A stretch of 64,000 nt of DNA. Origin: Bog-756 sp963734435 (GTDB lineage Bacteria; Actinomycetota; Acidimicrobiia; Acidimicrobiales; RAAP-2). The notes below the pieces were generated by a model. The model made no database searches. It was not told where the DNA came from and worked only from the letters and a program-made list of their open reading frames with translations. Made by a program: the position numbers and the translations under genes. The number at the start of each line of letters is the position of its first letter. Position 1 is the first letter of the stretch. This document shows positions 36,635 through 45,533 of the stretch, one piece after another. The stretch lies in contig CAVTHA010000015.1 in NCBI GenBank assembly GCA_963734435.1, forward strand, positions 1-64,000. Direction: 5' to 3'.

Positions 36635-37270
36635 TCACACCTCATCGCTGGCACAGCCAACCGCGAGGCCGGTCAGAAGCGTCTCCACCAAGGTCCGTAC
36701 CTCGTCGCGGGCGGCGACCTGGTCGTCCGCGTCAGCCACGAATAGGCACCCTTCGTTCAACGCGCCCATGACCATCAATGCGAGTGGGCGGAGGGGAGCG
36801 GTGCGGATCTTCTTGAGGCGCATTGTCCGGCGCAACACGCCACGCAGTGGCACCGCTCCGTATCGAGCCTCGACGTCACGTACCGTGTCCCAGGCCAATA
36901 CCGCCCTCGCGTCACGCATGACGATCCTCTGAACGACGGGATCGAGGTTGGCGTCGATCCACAGTTCGCACCCCTTGACGAGGGCTTTCCACGGATCCGG
37001 CCGGAGGAACTCGGCGACCACCCGGTCGGAGACCTCGCGCTGGACCTCCTCGTAGACGGCGGCGAACAGATCCTCCTTGCCCTGGAAGTGGTGGTACAGG
37101 GCTCCCTTGGTCACATTGGCATCGGCCACGATCTCGTCCAGCGAGGTTGAGGCAAAGCCACGCTCGGCGAAGAGCCGGCGTGCGGCGTCGACGAGGGCGG
37201 CCCGCGTCGAGGCGCCCTGTGCCGCACGCCTCGTCACCGGTGCGACGCCTCCCTTGACATCCATACTCAC
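36635..37270 (-). CDS. TetR-family regulator with an operator pair in its promoter
   Basis: The 211-residue protein has the TetR N-terminal DNA-binding part: RAALVDAARRLFAERGFAST, SLDEIVADANVTKGALYHHF, QGKEDLFAAVYEEVQ. The C-terminal half is a variable ligand-binding region. The start is GTG at 37270 (ATG at 37264 is an alternative). Two copies of a CCATACT-N3-AGTATGG palindrome overlap this start and the gap to the divergent small gene, so the protein most likely represses itself and the plus-strand DUF4242-methyltransferase-flavoprotein genes. Confidence 0.9.
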   Translation of the reverse strand: MSMDVKGGVAPVTRRAAQGASTRAALVDAARRLFAERGFASTSLDEIVADANVTKGALYHHFQGKEDLFAAVYEEVQREVSDRVVAEFLRPDPWKALVKGCELWIDANLDPVVQRIVMRDARAVLAWDTVRDVEARYGAVPLRGVLRRTMRLKKIRTAPLRPLALMVMGALNEGCLFVADADDQVAARDEVRTLVETLLTGLAVGCASDEV

Positions 37271-37300
37271 AGTATGGATAATACCATACTAACAGTATGG
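37261..37300. promoter_or_regulatory. Paired TetR operator, 17-bp palindrome twice
   Basis: CCATACTCACAGTATGG (37261-37277) and CCATACTAACAGTATGG (37284-37300) have perfect 7-bp arms around 3-base spacers and repeat at a 23-bp step, about two helical turns. They sit between a TetR gene and the divergent operon, overlapping the TetR start, so control in both directions is expected. Confidence 0.85.
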
Positions 37301-37351
37301 AGTCGAGAAGCTCTCGGTATGCCAAGGGGAGCTCGAGAGAAGGGGGTCCAA

Positions 37352-37624
37352 ATGCCCAAGTACATGATCGAGCGTGAGCTCCCGGGGGCCGGGGAGCTGA
37401 GCGCCGCCGAACTGCAAGCCCTCGCCGGCAAGTCGAACAAGATCATCGCCGAGCTAGGTCCGGAGATCCGCTGGCTGACCAGCTATGTGACCGACGACAA
37501 GCTCTACTGCGTCTACGTCGCGCCCGACGAGGACATCCTGCAAGAGCACGCCCGCTGCGGTGGGTTCCCGGCTGACACGATCAGCCGCGTCGCGACCGTG
37601 ATCGACCCATCCACCGGTGAGTGA
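37352..37624 (+). CDS. DUF4242 (nickel-binding-type) small protein
   Basis: The 90-residue protein (ATG 37352, ribosome site AGAAGGGGG) is a stand-alone DUF4242 domain: KYMIERELPGAGELSAAELQ at the start, IRWLTSYVTDDKLYCVYVAP and HARCGGFPADTISRVATVID. Its family includes a nickel-binding protein of Streptomyces, but whether it binds metal is untested. It is the first gene of an operon under the paired TetR operator, followed by the methyltransferase gene. Confidence 0.78.
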   Translation: MPKYMIERELPGAGELSAAELQALAGKSNKIIAELGPEIRWLTSYVTDDKLYCVYVAPDEDILQEHARCGGFPADTISRVATVIDPSTGE

Positions 37625-37708
37625 TTCCGCTGACCGGGCGCGCGACGAGGCCCGGAGCATCACCACCACTTCGCCTATCCGACCTGAAGGGGACCAGGAG
37701 GTAATCCG

Positions 37709-38788
37709 ATGACAACAATGAATGAGGCTGCACCACTCGACGCCGACAAGCTCATGGCTTTCGTATTCAAGGCGGTCGACGAAGTCGGCGCCACCCTCAA
37801 CTCCGCCCTCGTTGTCCTCGGGGACAAGCTTGGCCTCTACCGGGCAATGGCTGGAGCGGGCCCGCTCACCTCGGCCGAGTTGGCGAAGCGGACGGGTACG
37901 GCCGAGCGCTATGTCCGGGAGTGGCTCAACGCTCAGGCCGCCGGCGGCTATGTCGAGTACAGCCCGGTGACCGGACGGTACGTGCTCCCGGCCGAGCAGA
38001 CCGTGGCTCTCACCGACTCGTCGAGCCCGGCCTTCCTTCCCGGCTTCTTCCAGATGGCCATCGGCTCGGTGATCGACTCGCCGCGGATCGCCGAGGTGGC
38101 GCGCAACGGTGACGGGATCGGGTGGCACGACCACGTCGACGATGTCCACGAGGGTTGCGAGCGGTTCTTCCGGCCCGGTTACAACGCGCATCTGGTGACC
38201 GAGTGGCTGCCTGCACTCGAAGGTGTGGTGGACAAGCTCGAGGCTGGCGCAACGGTGGCCGATGTCGGTTGCGGTCATGGGGCATCGACGGTGCTGATGG
38301 CCGAAGCCTTTCCTGTCTCGAGCTTCCTCGGCACCGACTACCATGCCGGATCGATCGACACTGCCCGCCGGAGGGCGCGGGAGGGCGGTGTGGCTGAGCG
38401 CGTCAGCTTCCAGCGGGCTCCCGCGTCGTCGTTTCCCGGCCGAGACTACGACCTGGTCACGATGTTCGACTGCCTGCATGACATGGGGGATCCTGCCGGG
38501 GCTGCCGCCCACGTGCGGGAATCGTTGGCCGACGAGGGCACGTGGATGATCGTCGAGCCCGCGGCCGGGGACCAGATCGAGGACAACCTGAACCCGGTGG
38601 GCCGCGCCTACTACGCCTTCTCCACCCTGCTTTGCACCCCATGCTCGCTGTCCCAGGAGGTCGGCCTGGCCCTCGGGGCCCAGGCGGGGGAGGCCCGCAT
38701 CCGGGACATCGTCACCCGCGCCGGATTCAGCCGGTTCCAGAAGGTGGCAGCAACACCGTTCAACAGTGTGTTCGAGGCCAGACTGTAG
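37709..38788 (+). CDS. Class I SAM-dependent methyltransferase with N-terminal winged helix
   Basis: The 359-residue protein has an N-terminal dimerisation/winged-helix segment (LGLYRAMAGAGPLTSAELAK, RTGTAERYVREWLNAQAAGG) like the Rv2258c-type methyltransferases. The Rossmann core follows: the SAM loop TVADVGCGHGASTVLMAEAF, the acidic residue in LGTDYHAGSI, and VTMFDCLHDMGDP. It methylates a small molecule, by family. A strong AGGAGGT site precedes the ATG. It lies between the DUF4242 and flavoprotein genes and probably belongs to the same pathway. Confidence 0.87.
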   Translation: MTTMNEAAPLDADKLMAFVFKAVDEVGATLNSALVVLGDKLGLYRAMAGAGPLTSAELAKRTGTAERYVREWLNAQAAGGYVEYSPVTGRYVLPAEQTVALTDSSSPAFLPGFFQMAIGSVIDSPRIAEVARNGDGIGWHDHVDDVHEGCERFFRPGYNAHLVTEWLPALEGVVDKLEAGATVADVGCGHGASTVLMAEAFPVSSFLGTDYHAGSIDTARRRAREGGVAERVSFQRAPASSFPGRDYDLVTMFDCLHDMGDPAGAAAHVRESLADEGTWMIVEPAAGDQIEDNLNPVGRAYYAFSTLLCTPCSLSQEVGLALGAQAGEARIRDIVTRAGFSRFQKVAATPFNSVFEARL

Positions 38789-38810
38789 CTCGAATGGGTA
38801 CGACCAGCCC

Positions 38811-40247
38811 ATGACGGGTAACGGCGGATTCGAGGCCGACTACGTGGTCGTCGGGGGCGGTGCCGTCGGCATGAGCTTCGTCGACGTCATCTTGGCGGAG
38901 TCCGATGCCACTGTCATTATGGTGGACCGGCGAGCGCATCCGGGTGGGCACTGGAACGATGCCTATTCGTTCGTTCGCCTTCACCAACCCTCCGGCTTCT
39001 ACGGGGTGAACTCGACCGAGCTCGGGAGGGGGAGGAAGGACGAGCGGGGTCCGAACGCCGGACTATACGAGCTCGCTACGGGTGACGAGATTCGCGCCTA
39101 CTTCGACCAGGTGCTACGGGACAAGTTCCTACCGTCGGGCCGTTTCACATACTTCCCGATGAGTGAGTACACAGAGGATGGTCGGGTAACCTCTCTGCTC
39201 ACGGGCGCTCAGTTGGCGGTACGGGCCCACCGGAAGGTCGTCGACGCCGGCTACATAGGATCAGACGTGCCATCGACACAGTCCCCTGCCTATCCCGCCG
39301 CGCCGGGCGTCGAGCTCGTCCCGGTCAACGATCTGGCCAGGATAGATCGTCGCCATGCCGCCTACGTGATCGTCGGGTCGGGAAAGACCGGGGCTGATGC
39401 CTGTCTTTGGCTGCTCGGACTCGGCGTCGACCCATCTGCGATCGTCTGGATTCGACCGCGGGACAGTTGGTTCTTCAACAGAGCCAGCTTCCAGGGGAGC
39501 TTCCAGACGCTCGGAAGCTTCGCCACCCAGCTCGAGGTGGTTGCCCAGGCCACGTCCATGGAGGACATCCTTCAGGGGTTCGAGGCGACCGATCAGATGC
39601 TGCGGATCGACCGGGATCACTGGCCGACCATGTTCCGGGCGGCCACGACGACCGTCGCCGAAGTCGAGTTGCTGCGCACGATCACCAATGTCATCCGGCT
39701 CGGCCACGTCATCCGCATTGAGCGAGGCGCGTTGGTGATGGAGCATGGGACGGTTCCGACCGAGGACGACTGCCTCTACGTGGATTGCACGGCACGCGGC
39801 ATCCCCAATCGCTCACCGGTTCCGATCTTTGACGAGAAGAGGATCACCTTGCAGTACGTCATCTACGGAGGGCTACCGACTTACAGTGCAGCCATCGCCG
39901 CGTTCATCGAGCTCGTCTGCGATGGTGACGACCGCAAGAATGCAATCTGCCCTCCTCTACCCATTACCGGGGAGCTCACCGACATCCCGCGCAACCTGAT
40001 GACCGACCTTCGGGTCCGCGAAGAATGGTTCGGCGACAACCGGATCCGTGAATGGATGGACAAGGCTCGCTTGAACCCGACAGCCGGGGCCGCCAGCGTG
40101 GAGTCCGGCGACGCGGAGAAGCAAGCGCTCGTGGGGCGACTTCTGACGACGATGGGCCCAGCTCGATCGAACCTGGAGCGGATCGTCGCCCACGCAGCGT
40201 CGCCATCGGCCCGTTCGGAGCCGGAGGCCATCAGCACCGACCGGTAG
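38811..40247 (+). CDS. FAD/NAD(P)-binding flavoprotein, probable monooxygenase
   Basis: From ATG 38811 the protein is 478 residues. It begins with an FAD-binding motif (YVVVGGGAVGMSFVDVILAE), then RAHPGGHWNDAYSFVRLHQP, which resembles the GG-WN start of flavin monooxygenases, and a second NADPH Rossmann motif (YVIVGSGKTGADACLWLLGL). The CTARGIP near residue 340 is a later FAD contact. No full FMO fingerprint (FxGxxxHxxxW) is present, so it may be an oxidase or non-standard monooxygenase. It is in frame throughout, unlike most following genes. Confidence 0.75.
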   Translation: MTGNGGFEADYVVVGGGAVGMSFVDVILAESDATVIMVDRRAHPGGHWNDAYSFVRLHQPSGFYGVNSTELGRGRKDERGPNAGLYELATGDEIRAYFDQVLRDKFLPSGRFTYFPMSEYTEDGRVTSLLTGAQLAVRAHRKVVDAGYIGSDVPSTQSPAYPAAPGVELVPVNDLARIDRRHAAYVIVGSGKTGADACLWLLGLGVDPSAIVWIRPRDSWFFNRASFQGSFQTLGSFATQLEVVAQATSMEDILQGFEATDQMLRIDRDHWPTMFRAATTTVAEVELLRTITNVIRLGHVIRIERGALVMEHGTVPTEDDCLYVDCTARGIPNRSPVPIFDEKRITLQYVIYGGLPTYSAAIAAFIELVCDGDDRKNAICPPLPITGELTDIPRNLMTDLRVREEWFGDNRIREWMDKARLNPTAGAASVESGDAEKQALVGRLLTTMGPARSNLERIVAHAASPSARSEPEAISTDR

Positions 40248-40257
40248 GGAGGACCAG

Positions 40258-40411
40258 GTGTACACCACCGATGACTCCGGTCGAAAGTGGCATGGGCCCA
40301 CGGTGCCATCGACATCTCCCCTGACGTGCGGGGCAAACTGCTGGAGCCCCTTCGGAGCCGGTCCTCGAACATGTGGGGTGGCTCGACGAGGTGATCATCC
40401 ACGGAGATCAA
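40258..40411 (-). pseudogene. Amidohydrolase (ACMSD-type) N-terminal scrap
   Basis: The minus strand reads ISVDDHLVEPPHMFEDRL, the well-conserved start of amidohydrolase 2 proteins. The next frame gives GTVGPCHFRPESSVVYTW before similarity stops. About 50 codons survive, next to the flavoprotein stop. Confidence 0.5.
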
Positions 40412-40520
40412 TGTGTAGGAACCTTCCGAGGCTCGGGATCCGGAAGAGACAGGTCATCTACGGTGTCTCTTCACGCTGGCCTCTCTTGGAAATGGGCGAG
40501 TAGTTGACGGCCAACGCAAT

Positions 40521-41780
40521 TCAGTCGATGGGCGTGAACTCGAGGTAGAGCCGGTCGTGCCCCCGGAGCATCCAGGTGGGCGTGTACTCCCAGTGACGGG
40601 CTCCGGCCGGGCCGTGGTGTGACTCCGAGATGCGGATGTCCGCCATCCGGTCGAGCGATGCGCTGCAGGGAGACGTTGGACTCGGCTCGGGCCAGTGGGG
40701 CGCCGGCACAGGTGTGGATGCCGTGGCCGAAGGCGATGTGCTGGCGGGCGTTCTCGCGGTCGAGGCGCAGCTCGTCGGGATCCTCGAACTCGCGTGGGTC
40801 GCGGTTGGCCGCCGCTGGGCAGGACCATGACCGTGCTCCCCGCCGGGATCTCGGTGTCCCGCACCGTCGTCGGCGTCCGCGACAGGCGGAAGGTGCCGTT
40901 GATCGGAGGCTCCAGGCGCAAGCGTCTCCTCGATGAACGGGGAGACGAGGCTGCGGTCGTCGCGGAGCTGCTGCTGGAGTTCGGGGCGCTCGGCCAGGGT
41001 CTGGAGGGCGGTGCCGAGGAGCCTGGCCGTGGTCTCCTGACCGGCGGCGAACAGGTTGGAGGCGATCTTCATCACGTCCTCGACCGGGGGCAGCGAGCCG
41101 TCGGGGAAGGTGGCCGTGGCCAGTCCGGTCATCACGTCGTCGCGAGGCTGGCGCCGCCGGTCCTCGATGTAGCGGGTGAACTGGGCGTAGAGGTACTCGA
41201 GCGGGCTGTGGGTCATCTCCAGGTGCTTCGTGGTGCATGAGCTTCTCGAGGAACTCCGCATGGTCCTCCTCGGGCACGCCGAGCAGGTCGGCGACCACCA
41301 GCATGGTGTAGGGCTGGGCGTACTCACCGACGAACTCGCACTCACCCCGGGCGTGGAACCGGTCGATCTGGTCGTCGGCCAGCCGCCGCAGGGACTCCTC
41401 GTTCTCCTTGAGGCGCTTCGGGGTGATCAGCCGCATCAGGAGCCCGCGTTGGGCGGTGTGCTTGGGGGGGTCGAAGGTGGGGAGCTGGTCACCGAAGGGG
41501 AGATCGTCGCGGTAGGTCTCGATGATCTCGGTGACGTCGTCGCCCTCGAGCGGGACGGGGAACTTGGCGAAGGGCCCGATGGCCGAGTTGCAGTTCGAGA
41601 AGGTCGCCTGGTCGTGGTAGATCTCGACGGCCTCGTCGTAGCCCGTCACCATGTAGACGTCGTGATGCGGCTCCTTGGTGACGGGGCACTGCGCTCGCAG
41701 GTGCTCGAGGTACGGGTAGGGATTGTCGTGAGGTCGTCGGTGCGGAAGAAGTCGATGGAATCGAACTGCTCGTCGCTCAA
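40521..41780 (-). pseudogene. Cytochrome P450, several frameshifts
   Basis: Joining frames on the minus strand gives a whole P450: N-terminal PYPYLEHLRAQCPVTKEPHH, then FDPPKHTAQRGLLMRLITPK, the I-helix (FAAGQETTARLL), EETLRLEPP (ExxR), and the heme loop AFGHGIHTCAGAPLARAE with Cys. It starts at a TTG (41780) and ends LYLEFTPID. At least five single-base slips break it (near 41240, 40920, 40820, 40700 and 40640). Intact motifs on both sides of each slip speak for read errors or very recent damage. It would add oxygen to a hydrophobic substrate. Confidence 0.75.
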
Positions 41781-41967
41781 TGGTGCTCCAGGGTGGTGAT
41801 GGGCAGGTGCCCTGATCGGATGGGTGCGAAGGTCGGGTGGGTACGTCGAGGGTCTGCCGCCCGGGGTATGTTCGGTTGCCGCGCCGGACATGGGAGCAGA
41901 CGGCGGGGGTAGCAGGAGCCGGGATCATCGCTCGGTGCCGGACACCACTCGAAAGGAACCGCCGGAC

Positions 41968-42760
41968 ATGGGCGCAGGAACTCTCGGGGAAGGTTGCCAT
42001 CGTCACCGGAGGTGCGAGCGGGATCGGCCGCGCCACCGCCGAGCTCTTCGTCGAGCGAAGGCGCCAAGGTCGTCGTCGCCGACGTCGCCGTCGAGGAGGG
42101 CGAAGCGCTGGCGGCCGGGCTCGGCGATGCCGTGGCCTTCCGGCGGACCGACGTGTCCGATGTCGACGAGGTCCAGGCGCTGGTCGACTTCGCCGTGGAC
42201 ACCTTCGGCGGGCTGCAGTCATGGTCAACAACGCCGGCATCTCCAGTTCCTTCCGCCGCTTCCTGCGAGACGACCTCCGTGACTTCGACCGGGTGATGGC
42301 CGTCAACCTGTTCGGCGTGATCATCGGAACCCAGCGCGCCGCCCGGCACATGGCCGAGCACGGTGGCGGCTCGATCATCAACACGTCGTCGATCGGTGGC
42401 CTCACCGGGGGCGGGCCCCCGATCGCCTACCGCACGTCCAAGGCGGCGATCGTCCAGTTCAGCCGCATGGTCGCCGTCGATCTGGCCGAGTACGACGTCC
42501 GGGTGAACTGCATCGCCCCGGGCCACATCCCGACGGGGATCACCAGCTACGACCTGGGCCCCACCATCGAGCTCGACCAGCCGCTGCAGCGCCAGGGGAC
42601 GCCCCGCGACGTGGCCGAGGCCGTGCTCTTCCTGGCCGGCGACCGATCGGCCCAGATCACCGGCATCGTGGTCCCGGTGGACGGAGGGACGGTGGCCGGA
42701 CGCCCGGTCCGTCAAGCTCCCCATGGACCAGGTGAGCAGGAAGGACGGGGCCGCCGGTTG
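41968..42760 (+). pseudogene. SDR oxidoreductase, frameshifted
   Basis: Joined frames give SGKVAIVTGGASGIGRATAE, then EGAKVVVADVAVEEGEALAA, then MVNNAGISSSFRRFL, GSIINTSSIGGLTGGGPPIA, YRTSKAAIVQFSRMVAVDLA (Tyr/Lys pair) and ITGIVVPVDGGT. That is a classical SDR of about 255 residues, with slips near 41980, 42060, 42215 and at the end near 42710. It starts 187 bases from the divergent P450 and is oriented towards the TetR gene. Confidence 0.75.
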
Positions 42761-42792
42761 ACGGCCGTCGGGCACTGGACGGTGGGCGGGCA

Positions 42793-43432
42793 TCATGTCG
42801 GCCCCCGACCGTCCCGAACGGCCTCCTCGACCAGTCCGATGACCCAGGAGATCCCCTCGACGGCCCGCCGGTGATCGATCTCCCAGTCGACGACCAGCCG
42901 CTCGTAGGCGGCCACGCTCCAGAGCACATCGAACACGGCCGCCGCCGACGATCCGGTCCTCGTCGGGCCAGTGCTCGGCTCTGGCGGCGACGGCACCGAG
43001 GAGCGCGTCCTGCTGGCGGTGCTTGGCGTCGACCAGGGTCGGATCGAGCGGCGGGCGAGGCTCCCTCGGGTACTGGGAGACATGCTCGAAGATCTGGGTC
43101 GCCACCGTGGCGATGTCCTCGAGCTCCATGCCGGCCAGTTCGATGCCGGCCTCCTGCTCGTTGCGGTGCATCACCGCGTCTCGCAGCCCCCGCTCACTCC
43201 CGAAGTAGCGGTAGACGGTCCGCTCGTTGACGCCGGCCCGCTCGGCGACGGCCCGGACGGTCAGCTTCTTCCAGTCGCGGACGGACGTGCGGTGCAGGAG
43301 CTCCGAGCCGGCGACCAGGATCCGCTCCCGCGTCTCCGCCGCCCGCTCGCGGCGCAGCGTGCCGTCGTAGGAGCGTCCCGGCCGGACCGGGGGATCCGGC
43401 GCGGACTTCTTGGCGGTGCTCACGGCGTTCAT
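42793..43432 (-). pseudogene. TetR-family regulator, one frameshift
   Basis: The ATG at 43432 leads into a TetR helix-turn-helix (ETRERILVAGSELLHRTSVR, LTVRAVAERAGVNERTVYRY). The frame is lost near 42945 and resumes as AAAVFDVLWSVAAYERLVVD and WEIDHRRAVEGISWVIGLVE to the stop. One indel separates it from a normal-length regulator (about 213 residues). It lies directly after the SDR that ends at 43437 and may control the P450-SDR cluster. Confidence 0.75.
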
Positions 43433-43436
43433 TCTG

Positions 43437-44177
43437 CTAGGCCAGCTTCGCCGACCAACCTCCGTCGACCGGGATGACCGCACCGGTGACGAACGAGGCC
43501 CGATCGGAGGCCAGGAAGGCGCCCACCTCGGCCACTTCGTGGGGCAGTCCGGCGCGGTTGAGGGCGGCCTTGGCGGCGATGTCGGGAATGAAGTCCTCGG
43601 CTCCCACGGCCATGATCTCGGTGAGGATGAACCCGGGACAGATGGTGTTGACCCGGATCCCCTGGGTGCCGTACTCGATGGCGGCCGACTTGCTGGCGCC
43701 GATGATCCCGTGCTTGGCCGCCTGGTAGACACTGGTGAAGGCGGAGCCGTTGAGGCCACCGACCGAGGACCAGTTGATGATCGAGCCGCCACCGGTCGGG
43801 AGCATGGTGCGGATGCCGTGCTTCATCCCGAGCATCACCCCCCGCAGGTCGACGTCCATCAGCCGGTCGTAGAACTCCATGGTCAGGTCGGCGAGCGCGC
43901 AGCCGTCGGCGATGCCGGCCACGTTGAGCACGGCGTCCACCCGGCCGAACTCCTCGACGGCCGCGGCCATCAGGGCCTCGACGTCGGCCTCCTTGGAGAC
44001 GTCGCAGTGCACGGGGAGGACTCCCTCGCCGACCTCGGCCGCCGTGTCCTGCTCGGCACCGCTGATGTCGGCGGCCACCACCTTGGCCCCCTCACGGACG
44101 AAGACCTTGACCGATGCCTTGCCCATCCCCGAGCCGGCACCGGTGATGACGGCCACCTTGTCGTCCAGCAGTCCCAT
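43437..44177 (-). CDS. SDR dehydrogenase/reductase, intact
   Basis: The 246-residue protein (ATG 44177 with a GGAGG site) has the cofactor motif VAVITGAGSGMGKASVKVFV, VNVAGIADG, GSIINWSSVGGLNGSAFTSV with the catalytic Ser and VYQAAKHGI with Tyr and Lys, and the C-terminal VTGAVIPVDGGWSA. It is a classical NAD(P)-dependent alcohol/ketone oxidoreductase. The gene follows the intact P450 gene on the same strand and precedes the broken TetR gene, so it is likely to act on the P450 product. Confidence 0.9.
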   Translation of the reverse strand: MGLLDDKVAVITGAGSGMGKASVKVFVREGAKVVAADISGAEQDTAAEVGEGVLPVHCDVSKEADVEALMAAAVEEFGRVDAVLNVAGIADGCALADLTMEFYDRLMDVDLRGVMLGMKHGIRTMLPTGGGSIINWSSVGGLNGSAFTSVYQAAKHGIIGASKSAAIEYGTQGIRVNTICPGFILTEIMAVGAEDFIPDIAAKAALNRAGLPHEVAEVGAFLASDRASFVTGAVIPVDGGWSAKLA

Positions 44178-44230
44178 CACGCGCCTCCGGCGTCGCCGGG
44201 TCGGCCGGACGCACCGGTCGCTCCCGGGAG

Positions 44231-45421
44231 TCACGAGGTGAAGACCGGGAGGGTCTCCCAGCCCCGGACCGTCGAGGTCGGGGCGAGCGTGGCCCGGTCC
44301 GTGTCGACCTCCCAGGTGGGGAACCGGTTGAGGACCTCGTCGAGGGCCACCCGGCCCTCGAGGCGGGCCAGCGCCGCTCCCAGGCAGAGATGGATCCCGT
44401 AGCCGAAGGTCAGGGGCTTCCCCTCACTCCGGTGGATGTCGAAGGTGTCACCGTCCGGGAAGCGACGGTCGTCATGGTTGGCCGATGCCGGGAGGAGCAT
44501 CATGATGCTGCCTTCGGGCACGGTCTGGCCGTGGATCTCGACATCCTGGGCGACGTACCTGGCCGTGTGGGGCGCGGGCGTCTCGAAGCGCAGGAGCTCC
44601 TCGATGGCGTTGGGGATGAGCGATCGGTCCTCGACCAGCTCCTGTCGCTGGTCCGGGTGGTCGGCCAGGACCTTGCCGGTCCAGCCGATCAGCCGGCCGG
44701 TCGTCTCGTTGCCGGCACCGGTGATGACGCTGATGTAGGTCAGGAGCTCGTCCCGGGTCAGTCGGCGGACCGTCCCGGTCTCGTCCTCGAACTCCGCCTG
44801 GAGGAGCTCGGTCATGATGTCGTCGGAGGGGTGGTCGGCCCGCCAGTCGATGTACTCGGCGAACATGTCGGTGGGGACGAAGTTCTCGGACACCTCCATG
44901 GGCTGACCGGCCTCGGTGCGCAGGTTGGCGTCGACCTTGTCCCGCACGGCCTCCTGGTCCTGCTCGGGGATGCCGAGCAGCATGCCGATGACCCGCATGG
45001 GCATCTGGGCCCCGAGGTCGGCGATGAAGTCGAACTCCTCGGCGCCGACCAGCGGGTCGAGGCTGCGGGCGCAGAACTCCCGGATCTGCGGTTCGAGCGC
45101 GGCCACCCGGTTCGGTGAGAACACCCGGGACATCAGTCGCCGGTGGATGGTGTGCACCGGCGGGTCCTCGAAGATGAGCACACCCGAGGGCATCTCGATG
45201 TTGGCCCGGATGAGCTCGATGATGCCGCCCCGCCCGGAGATGAAGGTCTTCGGGTCGAGATAGCCGCGCTCGACGTCGTCGAACCGGCTGACGGCGTAGA
45301 AGTCGTGGGTCTCGTTGTAGTAGAGCGGCGCCTCCTCCCGCAGCCGGCGGAAGACCGGATACGGGTCGGCGTCGATGTCCACGTCGTACGGGTCGTAGTA
45401 CACGTCGCTGGCGCTCTGCAT
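44231..45421 (-). CDS. Cytochrome P450, intact
   Basis: The 396-residue bacterial-type P450 (ATG 45421; a GTG at 45427 is also possible, AGGGGAGG just upstream) has no membrane anchor. Motifs: I-helix GAGNETTGRLIGW, ExxR in AIEELLRFETPAPHTARY, and the heme loop FGYGIHLCLGAALARLEG. It needs a ferredoxin partner, not seen here, and hydroxylates a hydrophobic molecule such as a sterol or terpenoid by family analogy. It heads a minus-strand pair with the SDR and faces the alcohol dehydrogenase gene. Confidence 0.92.
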   Translation of the reverse strand: MQSASDVYYDPYDVDIDADPYPVFRRLREEAPLYYNETHDFYAVSRFDDVERGYLDPKTFISGRGGIIELIRANIEMPSGVLIFEDPPVHTIHRRLMSRVFSPNRVAALEPQIREFCARSLDPLVGAEEFDFIADLGAQMPMRVIGMLLGIPEQDQEAVRDKVDANLRTEAGQPMEVSENFVPTDMFAEYIDWRADHPSDDIMTELLQAEFEDETGTVRRLTRDELLTYISVITGAGNETTGRLIGWTGKVLADHPDQRQELVEDRSLIPNAIEELLRFETPAPHTARYVAQDVEIHGQTVPEGSIMMLLPASANHDDRRFPDGDTFDIHRSEGKPLTFGYGIHLCLGAALARLEGRVALDEVLNRFPTWEVDTDRATLAPTSTVRGWETLPVFTS

Positions 45422-45448
45422 CGTCACCCGCACCTCCCCTTGCTTTCA

Positions 45449-45463
45449 TGTCGTACTGTGACA
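45449..45463. promoter_or_regulatory. Small inverted repeat in the P450/alcohol dehydrogenase divergent gap
   Basis: TGTC (45449-45452) and GACA (45460-45463) are inverted arms seven bases apart within CATGTCGTACTGTGACACTA, roughly 30 bases from the P450 start. It is a possible TetR site for the broken regulator nearby, with little supporting evidence. Confidence 0.3.
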
Positions 45464-45533
45464 CTAAGCTGCGGGTCGGTCAAGCGCCGCGGCCATGCCG
45501 CCGAGCCGGGGATGGCCCAGAGGATGGGGGACG

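Noticed and set aside
41777..43792. A 671-codon minus-strand frame as one large protein
   Set aside because: It joins part of a TetR protein, a shadow of the SDR and unrelated sequence.
43410..44402. A plus-strand frame of 330 codons
   Set aside because: It lies opposite the SDR and P450 genes and is Gly/Asp/His-rich shadow sequence.
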